Positions 45,510-54,343 of a DNA stretch of 64,000 nucleotides are shown one piece after another. The notes beneath the pieces are model-generated. The model worked only from the letters and a program-made list of their open reading frames with translations, did no database searches and was not told the DNA's origin. The translations under genes were made by a program, and so were the position numbers. The stretch covers positions 124,001 through 188,000 of the forward strand of contig UEGQ01000001.1 in NCBI GenBank assembly GCA_900466005.1, written 5' to 3'. This DNA comes from Hyphomicrobiales bacterium (GTDB lineage: Bacteria > Pseudomonadota > Alphaproteobacteria > Rhizobiales > Rhizobiaceae). Every line of letters starts with the position of its first letter. Position 1 is the stretch's first letter.

Positions 45510-45536
45510 GCAAGGCCGCCTTTGTGGCGGCCTTGC
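45510..45536 (-). other. Intercistronic hairpin between binding protein and permease genes
   Basis: GCAAGGCCGCC and GGCGGCCTTGC pair perfectly (11 pairs, loop of five). It begins 12 bases after the binding-protein stop. Such hairpins allow more binding protein than permease by partial termination or 3' end protection. Confidence 0.75.
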
Positions 45537-45547
45537 GTAAGATTGGC

Positions 45548-46501
45548 TTATTCGACGATCTTGGTCGCCCGCTTTACGATGCTTTCGGGGAACTCGACCC
45601 CCATCTTGGCGGCTGCGGACTTGTTGATGACGAGGTCGGTGCCGGCCGCAACGCGGACCGGGATGTCACCGGGAGCCTCGCCCTTCAGAACACGGGCAAC
45701 GATCTCGCCGGTCTGCTTGCCGACATCGAAGTAATTGAAGCCGATGGCCGCAAGGGCGCCGCGGGCGACCGAGTCGGTATCACCGGCATAGAGCGGGATC
45801 TTGGCTTCCACCGCCACACCCACCGCAGCCTCGAAGGCCGAAACGATAGTGTTGTCCGTCGGGATGTAGATTACGTCGGCGCGGCCGACGAGCGCACGGG
45901 TCGCCCCCTGCACTTCCGCCGACTTGGTGGCGACGGATTCGACGACCTCGATGCCGGCCTTCTCGGCTTCCGCCTTCAAAGCCGCAAGCGTTGAAACGGA
46001 GTTGGCTTCGGCAGAATTGTAGATGAAGCCGATCGTCTTGGCGTTGGGCGTGATTTCCTTGATCAGCGCGATGTGGTCGGCCACCGGAGACATGTCGGAG
46101 AGGCCGGTAACGTTGCCGCCCGGCTTCTGCATATCCTTGACGAGCTGCGCACCGAGCGGGTCGGACACTGCCGTGAAGACGACCGGAATGTCACGCGTAG
46201 CAGCGACGACCGCCTGTGCCGACGGCGTGGAGATCGGAACGATCACGTTCGGGCTCTCGCCGATGAACTGCCGCGCAATCTGAGCCGCTGTGCCCGGATT
46301 GCCCTGGGCGGACTCGTAGAGGAACTTGAGGTTCTCTCCTTCCTTGAAGCCGGCTTCCGCCAGCGCTTCCTTGACGCCGTCGCGAGCAGCGTCGAGCGCC
46401 GGATGCTCGACGATGGCCGTAACGGCAACCGTCACTTCATCTGCACGGACCGGCATCGCAAGGGCCGTGGCGGCTACGAGGGCAAGTACGAGAGCGCGCA
46501 T
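45548..46501 (-). CDS. ABC transporter substrate-binding protein (COG2984 type)
   Basis: A periplasmic binding protein of 317 residues. It has a signal peptide (MRALVLALVAATALAMPVRA, then DEVTV) and the PF04392-type core, with AVTAIVEHPALDAARDGVKEAL, NPGTAAQIARQFIGESPNVIVPI, and IPVVFTAVSDPLGAQLV. It delivers an unknown ligand to the permease and ATPase downstream. Relatives are listed as tryptophan/tyrosine transporters on weak evidence. Confidence 0.9.
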   Translation of the reverse strand: MRALVLALVAATALAMPVRADEVTVAVTAIVEHPALDAARDGVKEALAEAGFKEGENLKFLYESAQGNPGTAAQIARQFIGESPNVIVPISTPSAQAVVAATRDIPVVFTAVSDPLGAQLVKDMQKPGGNVTGLSDMSPVADHIALIKEITPNAKTIGFIYNSAEANSVSTLAALKAEAEKAGIEVVESVATKSAEVQGATRALVGRADVIYIPTDNTIVSAFEAAVGVAVEAKIPLYAGDTDSVARGALAAIGFNYFDVGKQTGEIVARVLKGEAPGDIPVRVAAGTDLVINKSAAAKMGVEFPESIVKRATKIVE

Positions 46502-46634
46502 GAGTCATCTCCAATCTCTGTCGCTTACTGGCGGCCTTCTTAGGCAGATGAACGCACGAAATCAATCGCGATCCAACCGCCGCAGCACCGATTTGCGTGC
46601 CAAAACGTCGCCTTTTCGGTCTGTCGGAGAGTTT

Positions 46635-47873
46635 CTAGTCGTCTTCGCCGTGATTAGCGATCATCATCGCCTCGAACGCCAGTCGCTCTGTCTTGCGCAT
46701 GCGTTCGGACTCGGATTTGAGCTGCCCGCAGGCAGCGAGAATATCACGGCCGCGCGGCGTGCGGATGGGTGAGGCATATCCCGCCTGATTGATGAAGTCG
46801 GCGAACTTCTCGATCTGCCCCCAGTCTGAACACTGGTAATTCGTTCCGGGCCACGGATTGAACGGGATCAGGTTGATCTTCGCGGGGATACCCTTCAGCA
46901 ATTGCACCAGTCCCTTGGCGTCCTCCAAGCTGTCGTTGACGTCCTTCAACATCACGTACTCGAAAGTGATACGACGGGCATTCGAAAGACCGGGATAGGC
47001 GCGGCAGGCTGCCATCAGCTCATTCAGGGGATACTTTTTGTTGATCGGAACCAGCATATCGCGGAGCTCGTCGCGCACCGCGTGCAGCGAAATCGCCAGC
47101 ATAACGCCGATCTCCTCGCCCGTCCGATAGATTTCCGGAACGACGCCAGACGTCGAAAGTGTGATGCGCCGCTTGGAAAGCGAAAGTCCGTCGCCGTCGG
47201 AAGCGATCAGCAGCGCACGCTTCACCTCCTCGAAGTTGTAGAGTGGCTCGCCCATGCCCATCATCACGACATTGGTGATCTTTCGGTCGCTGGAGGGCAA
47301 CATCGCGCCGACAGGAACATTGCGGTCGGGGAAATCACCCAATCGGTCGCGCGCCAGCAGCAATTGCGAGAGTATCTCTTCGGAGGTGAGATTTCGCACC
47401 AGCTTCTGCGTTCCGGTGTGGCAGAAGGAACAGGTGAGCGAACAACCGACCTGGCTCGATATGCAGAGCGTTCCGCGACCTTCTTCAGGGATATAGACGG
47501 TCTCCACCTCGACTGGGCGGCCAGCGCCGCGTGGCGGAAAACGCAGCAGCCACTTACGGGTCCCGTCGTTCGAGACCTGCTCCTCGACGATCTCCGGCCG
47601 GCCGATCGTGTAATTCGCCTTGAGCATATCGCGCATGTCCTTCGCGACATTGCTCATGGCGTCGAAATCGGAAATGCCGCGGACGTAGATCCAGTTCCAT
47701 ATCTGCGCGACACGCATCTTGACTTGCTTTTCGGGCACACCCTTGTCGCGCAGCGCAGCAGCAAGCTGCTCCCGGTCGAGACCGATCAGCGACGGTTTGC
47801 CGGAGATCGCATCCTCGACCGGCGCGAGCGCGGCCTTGGGTTTGCCTGAAATCACAGCGTCGAGAGAAGCCAT
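46635..47873 (-). CDS. rlmN: Dual-specificity RNA methyltransferase RlmN
   Basis: A radical-SAM enzyme of 412 residues that methylates C2 of adenosine 2503 in 23S rRNA and adenosine 37 in some tRNAs. The 4Fe-4S cysteines are in [34 protein letters not shown] and the C-terminal [18 protein letters not shown] follow, with the active cysteine expected near ILAACGQL. The length is somewhat above the E. coli enzyme, with an alphaproteobacterial N-terminal extension. GAGGTG precedes the ATG. The 266 bases upstream hold no other gene. Confidence 0.96.
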   Translation of the reverse strand: MASLDAVISGKPKAALAPVEDAISGKPSLIGLDREQLAAALRDKGVPEKQVKMRVAQIWNWIYVRGISDFDAMSNVAKDMRDMLKANYTIGRPEIVEEQVSNDGTRKWLLRFPPRGAGRPVEVETVYIPEEGRGTLCISSQVGCSLTCSFCHTGTQKLVRNLTSEEILSQLLLARDRLGDFPDRNVPVGAMLPSSDRKITNVVMMGMGEPLYNFEEVKRALLIASDGDGLSLSKRRITLSTSGVVPEIYRTGEEIGVMLAISLHAVRDELRDMLVPINKKYPLNELMAACRAYPGLSNARRITFEYVMLKDVNDSLEDAKGLVQLLKGIPAKINLIPFNPWPGTNYQCSDWGQIEKFADFINQAGYASPIRTPRGRDILAACGQLKSESERMRKTERLAFEAMMIANHGEDD

Positions 47874-48119
47874 ACCGTTTCACCTCACGCGCCACGCATC
47901 ACCCGCGATCGTGTCGTTGCGGGCGTGCCGGCCGTCTAGTTCCTGTAGAGTACCACCGGAGAAATTGATCTGTCCGGACCATATAGGTTTTCCGGCGGCC
48001 CTTTACCACCGAACGGCGTCAACGTCATCCGGAATATGGGACAACGCCTGAATACGCCGACGAATGGCGTCGCGGAAGGTCAGCTGCGGGCTCTGCCGCT
48101 GTCGCGGGCGAAGCGGTCA

Positions 48120-48136
48120 GGGCACGTACCGTGCCC
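48120..48136 (-). terminator. Hairpin after the IalB-like gene
   Basis: GGGCACG, loop GTA and CGTGCCC form a seven-pair stem three bases after the stop on the minus strand. No clear T-run follows. Confidence 0.4.
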
Positions 48137-48139
48137 AAT

Positions 48140-48643
48140 TTACTTGCAGTTCTCGATCTTGCTGAGCGCCGCCGAGATGCCTGAAAGAGAGTAGGTATAC
48201 GACGTCGCGGTCCCACGGGCGGAGGTCGCCTTGACCGTCATCGACGAGCCGCCCTTCATAGCGGCGACGAGAGCAGGTTCCTCAGCGGCGTTCTCGACCC
48301 AAGCCGCTTTGTCCTTGGTGAACATCACGAAGTTCTTGCTGTCGATGGTGACATTCACCTTCGAGCCGTCCTTGAGCTGGTAGCCCATCATCGCCTGCGG
48401 CTCATAGGAGATGTTCTGGCCGGGACGCTGCGAGACGATGAAGAAAATGTCACCGTGATCGACTGCCGCGGGTTCCTTGGCGGTCGGTACCGACAGTACG
48501 TAACACACCGTTCCGCCGTTCGACTTGTAGGAATACGCCCCCCATGCCTTGAATTGCTCAATGCGGGTCGGCGCCTGAGCGGTAGCTGTCCCGTAGCCTG
48601 CCAGCACGATTGTCAATGCGGTTGCGATACGTCTTACAAACAT
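48140..48643 (-). CDS. Invasion-associated locus B (IalB) family protein
   Basis: An exported protein of 167 residues. The signal peptide is MFVRRIATALTIVLAGYG with cleavage near TATA-QA. The IalB fold is recognised from FKAWGAYSYKSNGGTVCYVLSVP, FFIVSQRPGQN, FVMFTKDKAAWVENAAEEPALVAAMKGG and the late cysteine in KIENCK. IalB of Bartonella promotes erythrocyte invasion; in free-living rhizobia the role is unknown. The upstream 303 bases are AT-richer and should contain the promoter. Confidence 0.85.
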   Translation of the reverse strand: MFVRRIATALTIVLAGYGTATAQAPTRIEQFKAWGAYSYKSNGGTVCYVLSVPTAKEPAAVDHGDIFFIVSQRPGQNISYEPQAMMGYQLKDGSKVNVTIDSKNFVMFTKDKAAWVENAAEEPALVAAMKGGSSMTVKATSARGTATSYTYSLSGISAALSKIENCK

Positions 48644-48946
48644 GTTGTCCTGCCGCTTACGTTTCCGTCCAAGGCCCGACCGCGCGCCGAGCCATTATCT
48701 TAAAAACCTGATTCAGTTTGACTTAATTTAGGTTACCAAACCGTCAACAAGGCATCCGATCTCGTCGCCGAAGGCAGCATTTCAGCCGATCAGACCGATT
48801 TTTGATCGCCCACGTCATCTGACGGTGCGCACTACCCCAGCAGCCTGATCAGAACAGAACAAATCCGGCGAGAGTTTGTCCTTTCCGGTCAGCAGCACGG
48901 CCGAGGCAGCGACATGGACATCGGTACACGACCGTTACTCGGGTCA
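48644..48946. other. Intergenic stretch without a recognisable gene
   Basis: The region upstream of the IalB-like gene is AT-rich near 48690-48750 and probably holds its minus-strand promoter, but no clear -35/-10 pair stands out. I see no ORF with support, RNA gene or repeat here. Confidence 0.5.
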
Positions 48947-49333
48947 TCACCCGGCGGCGACGCCCGGTTCGTCGGCGAGCGCGCGATCTGCCGCTTCGTA
49001 ATGCTGCTCCCGGATGTGACTGCTTATCAGCGCAAACGCCGTCGTCAATACAGCAATGTCGTCAGTGAAGCCAACGACTGCCAACATGTCGGGAACCGTA
49101 TCAAAGGGAAGTACGAAATAACCGAGAGCCGCCAAAAGTATACCGCGCACGCGCAGTGGGGTCTGTCGATCGGTGGCACAGTAATAGGCAGCGACGACAT
49201 CACGTCCGAACGGCAGTTGGCGTATGGCCTTGCGCATGGTCGGCCAGAACCTCGCCCTGACGGTCTTTTCCTGGCGTTCCTGGGCCTCTTCGTCGCCTGG
49301 CAGCAGAATCTCGCCTATCTTGATATCGTCCAT
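48947..49333 (-). CDS. YkvA (DUF1232) family protein
   Basis: A 128-residue protein of the YkvA/DUF1232 family. The diagnostic segment is RGILLAALGYFVLPFDTVPDMLAVVGFTDD, in which the conserved DxxPD motif lies in a hydrophobic stretch. The function is unknown. ATG 49333 has GAGG eight bases upstream; an in-frame earlier codon at 49348 is less likely. A plus-strand frame overlapping it (48914-49468) has no homology. Confidence 0.85.
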   Translation of the reverse strand: MDDIKIGEILLPGDEEAQERQEKTVRARFWPTMRKAIRQLPFGRDVVAAYYCATDRQTPLRVRGILLAALGYFVLPFDTVPDMLAVVGFTDDIAVLTTAFALISSHIREQHYEAADRALADEPGVAAG

Positions 49334-49513
49334 TGTCCGTCCTCGCATTCTGCCAACGATATGGGAAAGGGTGTGCGGAATTCAATTCCCCCTCACCATC
49401 GCGGCGGGCGACTCGCTCACGGCTATCCGGCAGCGTGGCGACGCCCAAACACAGCCGGGCTTGGCTGATGATGAACCGAGTCCATGTTTCGGAAACAATG
49501 GCCTCCCGGCCGA

Positions 49514-50107
49514 CTAAAGAACGCTCTTTGCCGTCTGTGAGTCCCTCCCAGAAAAGCTTGCGGCGGAGCGGACTTCATGAAGCGGGAATACTTCCTCGAT
49601 CAGATACGGCCCACCTCCAACGGATTCCTTCGAGGACAGCAGGACAAAACGCGAGACGAGGAAGGGTCCGGTGTGGAAATCGCCCCGCCCGGAAAGGTAG
49701 TGAACGACGTCGTCTACCCTCGACGACTTAAGCCGGGCCAGCGTCACGTGCGGACTGAACTTTCTCGGATCCGGCGGCAGGCCGACACGCTGGCAGATGC
49801 GCTCGATCTCCGCCTGCAGCGCATACATTTCGGGCGCTGGAGAAACGCCAGCCCAAACCGAATGCGGCTTCTTCGAACCGAACGAACCGATGCCGCTCAG
49901 GCTCAAGAGGAATTCCGGCCGATCGATACGGTCCAGCCGGTCGACGATCTCGTCCGCCGTCCGTCCGTCGACGTCCCCGATGAAGCGCAAGGTGATGTGG
50001 TAATTCTCCACGTCGATCCAGCGAGCCCCGGGGAGTCCGCCACGCAACAGGGAAAGGCTGAGAGCCGCATTACGCGGAATTTCGAGGGCAGTGAACAGTC
50101 TCGGCAT
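49514..50107 (-). CDS. thpR: RNA 2',3'-cyclic phosphodiesterase (2'-5' RNA ligase family)
   Basis: A two-histidine (2H) phosphoesterase of 197 residues. Both HxTL motifs are present, ENYHITLRFIG and FSPHVTLARLK. The N-terminus MPRLFTALEIPRNA is typical. The enzyme opens cyclic phosphates and can join 2'-5' RNA ends in vitro. ATG 50107 has GGGAGAG upstream; an earlier in-frame ATG at 50152 would add 15 residues without homology. It follows tesA by 68 bases on the same strand. Confidence 0.93.
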   Translation of the reverse strand: MPRLFTALEIPRNAALSLSLLRGGLPGARWIDVENYHITLRFIGDVDGRTADEIVDRLDRIDRPEFLLSLSGIGSFGSKKPHSVWAGVSPAPEMYALQAEIERICQRVGLPPDPRKFSPHVTLARLKSSRVDDVVHYLSGRGDFHTGPFLVSRFVLLSSKESVGGGPYLIEEVFPLHEVRSAASFSGRDSQTAKSVL

Positions 50108-50175
50108 GGCGAGCTCTCCCCGAATCTCTTGCAGATAACAATAGCGAATCACGCAATGCCGATCCGCGCAACCCC

Positions 50176-50829
50176 CTAATTTGTGTCTGAGGCAATGCGA
50201 TCGAGGAAGCGCTCCACGGCGGGCAGCATCCGCCGGGTGATGACCGCAATCCCTTTGGCGTTGGGGTGCATTCCGTCGTCTATCTTCAGACCGGCCTCAG
50301 TCACCACGCCATCGAGAAGGAACGGATAGAATTCCAGTCCGTACTTGTCGGCCAGTCGCCTGTAGATCGGATCGAACCGTTCCCGATACTCCGTCCCCAT
50401 GTTCGGCGGAGCAAGCATGCCGACGAGAAGAACGTCGATGTCGCGCTTGCGCAACCGGCTCACGATCTCATCGAGGTTCCTCTCCGTCTCTTCCGGCGCT
50501 ATTCCGCGTAAGGCGTCGTTGGCGCCCAACTCCAGAATGACGCCGTCAGTCCCGTCAGGAACGGACCAATCCACGCGCGCAAGTCCCGCAGCGGAGGTAT
50601 CGCCGGATACGCCGGCGTTCGTAATGACGACCTTGCGGCCGGCAACAGCCAGGGCCTTTTCGAGCTGCGCGGGAAGTGCGTCTTCTGGAGGCAATTGATA
50701 GCCGGCCATCAGGCTGTCACCCAAACCGACGATCTGTACCGCGCCGTCCTTCGCCTCGAGGGGGGCCGACATCAGCGTGACAACGAAGGCTAGAGCGGTA
50801 AAAAGGGGGATCGCTGCTTTAAATCTCAT
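50176..50829 (-). CDS. tesA: Arylesterase/thioesterase of the SGNH family (TesA-like)
   Basis: A periplasmic SGNH hydrolase of 217 residues. After a signal peptide (cleavage near PLEA-KD) come block I IVGLGDSLMAG with Ser39, block II NAGVSGDTSAAG, block III LELGANDALRGI, and the catalytic DGMHPNAKG near the C-terminus. TesA of E. coli is an acyl-CoA thioesterase I, protease I and lysophospholipase. The divergent ybbA/ybbP-like genes match the E. coli tesA arrangement. Confidence 0.9.
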   Translation of the reverse strand: MRFKAAIPLFTALAFVVTLMSAPLEAKDGAVQIVGLGDSLMAGYQLPPEDALPAQLEKALAVAGRKVVITNAGVSGDTSAAGLARVDWSVPDGTDGVILELGANDALRGIAPEETERNLDEIVSRLRKRDIDVLLVGMLAPPNMGTEYRERFDPIYRRLADKYGLEFYPFLLDGVVTEAGLKIDDGMHPNAKGIAVITRRMLPAVERFLDRIASDTN

Positions 50830-50914
50830 ATTGCCTTCCCTAAATTGACCAGAGCCCGCGGCAGAACGGCAGACCGGTCCTGCAGGTGATACTCAACATA
50901 TAAGGCGAGCGCGC

Positions 50915-51625
50915 GTGGGAAAAACAATCATCGAAGTAAAGAAGGCCGACCTGACGCTCGGAAACGCGGCGGCGGCTGTCCACGTGCTGAAGGGGATCGA
51001 TCTCGTCATCGACCGCGGCGAGGCAGTCGGGATCGTCGGCCCGTCCGGATCGGGGAAGTCGACGCTTCTCATGGTACTGGCCGGTCTCGAGCGGCTCGAT
51101 CGGGGTGAGATCTTCATCAACGGTGCGGCGCTCCACGCTTTGAACGAGGATGCGCTGGCGGATTTCCGCGGCCGGAACATCGGCATCGTTTTTCAGTCGT
51201 TTCACCTGATTGCCAACATGACGGCGCTTGAGAACGTCGCGGTGCCGCTAGAACTCGCAAACGTCCGCAACGCCTTCGACATAGCCCGACGTGAGCTTCA
51301 GGCGGTCGGCCTCGGCGAGCGTCTGAGCCACTATCCGGGACAGCTCTCGGGCGGAGAACAGCAGCGCGTCGCCATTGCCAGAGCGCTCGCACCGTCGCCG
51401 GCGGTACTGATCGCCGACGAGCCGACAGGCAACCTCGATACCGAGACCGGTCGCCAGATCGCCGATCTCCTTTTCGCCAAACAGGCCGAACGGGCCATGA
51501 CGTTGCTGCTCGTAACGCACGATCCGTTGCTGGCGGCGCGCTGCTCGCGGCAGGTCAAGGTGATGTCGGGTATGATCGTCGAGGACCGGTCACGCGAGCG
51601 GCTTGAAGAGCGGCTGCCGGCATGA
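50915..51625 (+). CDS. ABC transporter ATP-binding protein, YbbA/LolD-like
   Basis: An ABC ATPase of 236 residues of the MacB/LolD type. Walker A is GPSGSGKSTLLMVLAG, the Q-loop region IVFQSFHLIANMTALENVAVPLEL is characteristic of the LolD/YbbA branch, the signature is LSGGEQQRVAIARAL, and Walker B is LIADEPTGNLD. It starts with GTG 50915, 85 bases from the divergent tesA. The stop overlaps the permease start as ATGA. Confidence 0.92.
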   Translation: MGKTIIEVKKADLTLGNAAAAVHVLKGIDLVIDRGEAVGIVGPSGSGKSTLLMVLAGLERLDRGEIFINGAALHALNEDALADFRGRNIGIVFQSFHLIANMTALENVAVPLELANVRNAFDIARRELQAVGLGERLSHYPGQLSGGEQQRVAIARALAPSPAVLIADEPTGNLDTETGRQIADLLFAKQAERAMTLLLVTHDPLLAARCSRQVKVMSGMIVEDRSRERLEERLPA

Positions 51626-54168
51626 AAGCCTTTCTTCGTCGGCTTCGCGTGGCTTTCAGGATTGCAGTCCGCGAGTTGCGCGGCGGATTGCGAGGCTTCT
51701 ACATCTTTCTCGCATGCATTGCTCTGGGCACAGGGGCGATCGCGGCCGTCAATTCCGTCTCCACCGCGATCACGGACGCCATCGCCTCGCAAGGCCAGGC
51801 GCTGCTTGCAGGAGACGCGCGCTTCGAACTGAACAATCGCGAAGCCACACCGGAGGAACGACGTTTTCTGGACGAACTCGGGACAGTCGCGGTGTCGACC
51901 GTCCTGCGTTCGATGGCGCGATTGCCCGACGGCTCTGACCAGTCGCTGGTCGAAGTGAAGGCCGTCGATCAACTCTATCCGCTTTACGGCACCTTCGCAT
52001 CCAATCCGCCGATGCCCCTCGCCGAAGCGCTCGCAGAAAGGGATGGCGTCTTCGGAGCGCTGGCGGCTCCCCTTCTGCTCGATCGCCTCGGCCTTGCAGC
52101 CGGCGACGAGCTTCTGGTCGGCAAGACCCGCTTTCGCATCGAGGGCGTGATTGCGGCGGAACCGGATGCCATCTCCGACGGGATGGGATTTGCACCCCGT
52201 CTGCTGACGAGCCTCGACGGTCTCCGCGCGTCCGGCCTTGTGGAGACCGGCAGTCTGGTCGAGCATGCCTATAAGATCCGGCTGCATGACACCCAGCTTT
52301 CACCCGCGGATCTGCGGGAAAAGGCCCAGAAGACGCTGCCGAATGCCGGCTGGTCGATCCGCACCAGCGACCGGGCCGCTCCGGCACTGAGCGAAAACAT
52401 CGCGCGCTTTTCGCAGTTCCTCACGCTGGTCGGCCTTACCGCCCTGATCGTCGGCGGTGTTGGTGTCGCCAATGCCGTCCGTGCATTCCTCGACAGCAAG
52501 CGCGTGGTGATCGCCACCCTGAAGTGCCTCGGGGCTCCGGCGACGGTCGTCGTTTTGGTCTATTTCATCCAGATCGCCATCATCGCGGCCTTCGGCATCG
52601 CCGGCGGACTCGTCGTCGGGATCGTGGCGCCGATGATCGCCGCACAGTACCTCGCACAGGTACTGCCGATCTCCGTCGCTCCGACACTCTATCCAGGTGC
52701 ACTCGCGCTCGCATCGCTGTTCGGCATGCTGGTCACACTTGCCTTTTCCATCCTCCCCCTCGGTCACGTCCGTGAGATACCGGCAACCGCTCTCTTTCGG
52801 GAACAGGGCCTGGAGGCCGGCGGCTGGCCATCCCGCGCCTACGTCTTCGCGGCCGCGCTTCTATTTGCCGCCCTCGCGGCGTTGGCGATCGGCGTCTCCG
52901 AAGATCGCTGGATTGCAGCCCTCTTCCTAGTTGCGATGGCCGTCGGCTTCGTCGTCCTGCGCTTCGTGGCGTTCCTGATCGCGCTGGCAGCGCGACGCGC
53001 CCCTCGTCCGTCGTCTGCGGCCCTGCGTCTTGCGATCGGCAACATATATCGGCCGGGAGCCCTCACGCCCTCTGTGATTCTTTCCCTTGGGCTTGGCCTT
53101 ACGCTCCTCGTCGCGCTGGCGCTCGTCGACGGAAACCTGCGCCGCGAACTAACCGGCAGTCTCCCGGAACGGGCGCCGAACTTCTTCTTCGTCGACATCC
53201 AGAAGACCGAGTTGGAGGACTTCCGTCGTCTTCTCGCCACTCGCTCGCCGGCGGGCCGCGTCGAGGAGGTTCCTATGCTGCGCGGTCGCATACTCGCTTT
53301 CAACGGCACGGACGTGACGAAGATGGAGGTACCGCCTGCCGGGCGATGGGTGCTTCGTGGCGACCGCGGCATCACGTATGCGGACGCGTTGCCCGGAAAT
53401 GCAACGGTGACTGCCGGCGAGTGGTGGCCGGCGAACTACACGGGCGAACCTTTGGTGTCCTTTTCTGCGGAAGAGGCGGAACAGCTTGGACTGAAGATCG
53501 GCGATACGGTGACCGTCAACGTCCTTGGACGAAACATCGCCGCCCGGATCGCCAATTTCCGCAAGGTCGACTGGGAATCGCTTTCCATCAATTTCGTGAT
53601 GATCTTCTCTCCGAACACCTTTGCCGGTGCACCGCACACGTGGCTGGCGACACTCACGCTGACCGACGCAACGAGCGCAGAGGAAGCTGCCATATTGAAA
53701 GCGGTAACCCGCAGTTATCCGACCATCACAAGTGTGCGAGTCAAGGACGCGCTGGACGTCGTGGAACGGCTGGTCGGCCAGTTGGCGACGGCAATCCGGG
53801 CAGCGGCCGGGATTGCGCTCGCCACCTCGGTCCTTGTTCTGTCGGGGGCGCTGGCGGCCGGAAATCGCGCGCGGACCCACGATGCGGTCGTCTTGAAGAC
53901 CCTCGGCGCCACGCGAGGCCTGTTGATCCGCGCATTCACTTACGAGTACCTTCTCCTCGGCGCGACAACCGCCGCTTTCGCGCTCGCAGGCGGCGGCGCG
54001 GCGGCCTGGTACGTCACCGCCCGGATCATGAATCTCCCGTCGTCGTTCCTTCCTGCCGTGGCTCTGACGACCCTCGCACTTTCTCTCCTGATTACGGTCG
54101 GCGTCGGATTGACCGGAACGTGGCGAATACTGGGACAGAAGGCCGCTCCCGTGCTGCGAGAACTCTGA
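51622..54168 (+). CDS. ABC transporter permease, YbbP-like with two FtsX domains
   Basis: A large permease of 848 residues. An N-terminal helix is followed by a periplasmic domain (about 50-260). Then come two FtsX domains, the first near 265-410 and the second near 720-845, with extra helices between. GVANAVRAFLDSKRVVIATLKCLGA and ALAAGNRARTHDAVVLKTLGATRG mark the FtsX loops. With the YbbA-like ATPase it should form a mechanotransmission-type ABC system acting on lipids, lipoproteins or hydrophobic esters. The link to tesA suggests a common substrate but is unproven. Confidence 0.9.
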   Translation: MKAFLRRLRVAFRIAVRELRGGLRGFYIFLACIALGTGAIAAVNSVSTAITDAIASQGQALLAGDARFELNNREATPEERRFLDELGTVAVSTVLRSMARLPDGSDQSLVEVKAVDQLYPLYGTFASNPPMPLAEALAERDGVFGALAAPLLLDRLGLAAGDELLVGKTRFRIEGVIAAEPDAISDGMGFAPRLLTSLDGLRASGLVETGSLVEHAYKIRLHDTQLSPADLREKAQKTLPNAGWSIRTSDRAAPALSENIARFSQFLTLVGLTALIVGGVGVANAVRAFLDSKRVVIATLKCLGAPATVVVLVYFIQIAIIAAFGIAGGLVVGIVAPMIAAQYLAQVLPISVAPTLYPGALALASLFGMLVTLAFSILPLGHVREIPATALFREQGLEAGGWPSRAYVFAAALLFAALAALAIGVSEDRWIAALFLVAMAVGFVVLRFVAFLIALAARRAPRPSSAALRLAIGNIYRPGALTPSVILSLGLGLTLLVALALVDGNLRRELTGSLPERAPNFFFVDIQKTELEDFRRLLATRSPAGRVEEVPMLRGRILAFNGTDVTKMEVPPAGRWVLRGDRGITYADALPGNATVTAGEWWPANYTGEPLVSFSAEEAEQLGLKIGDTVTVNVLGRNIAARIANFRKVDWESLSINFVMIFSPNTFAGAPHTWLATLTLTDATSAEEAAILKAVTRSYPTITSVRVKDALDVVERLVGQLATAIRAAAGIALATSVLVLSGALAAGNRARTHDAVVLKTLGATRGLLIRAFTYEYLLLGATTAAFALAGGGAAAWYVTARIMNLPSSFLPAVALTTLALSLLITVGVGLTGTWRILGQKAAPVLREL

Positions 54169-54264
54169 AAGCCTTCATCCTCGTATCGCGCGCGATCGAA
54201 GCTCTCTGTTTTTTGAGGACGCCTGCTCTTGTAGCAAAGCGCGGAAAACCTCATATTGTCCACA

Positions 54265-54343
54265 GGCATGCTGAGCTTCGCAGCGGCGCCTCGGGATCAT
54301 GACCCGACACCGTATCCATTCCGAAGCTTGAAAAGAGGAAACA
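54265..54343 (+). promoter_or_regulatory. Structured 5' leader of the Bax-inhibitor gene, candidate ybhL RNA motif
   Basis: Two hairpins occur in tandem: GCTG-AGCTTCG-CAGC (54270-54284) and TCGGG-ATCATGA-CCCGA (54291-54307). The loop of the first, AGCTTCG, is perfectly complementary to CGAAGCT at 54322-54328, six bases before the GAGG ribosome binding site, so a pseudoknot can form. A conserved ybhL RNA motif is known upstream of this gene family in alphaproteobacteria. I assign it by position and structure, not by a search. Confidence 0.5.

Noticed and set aside
45463..45513. Longer N-terminus of the ABC permease from ATG 45513
   Set aside because: The start would sit inside a strong hairpin and lacks a ribosome binding site.
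47874..48139. A small gene between rlmN and the IalB-like gene
   Set aside because: Short frames exist on both strands but none has a ribosome binding site or motif; only the hairpin at 48120-48136 stands out.
48914..49468. Plus-strand frame of 184 codons overlapping the YkvA gene
   Set aside because: It has no ribosome binding site or motif, while the minus-strand frame has a clear DUF1232 pattern and a good ribosome binding site.
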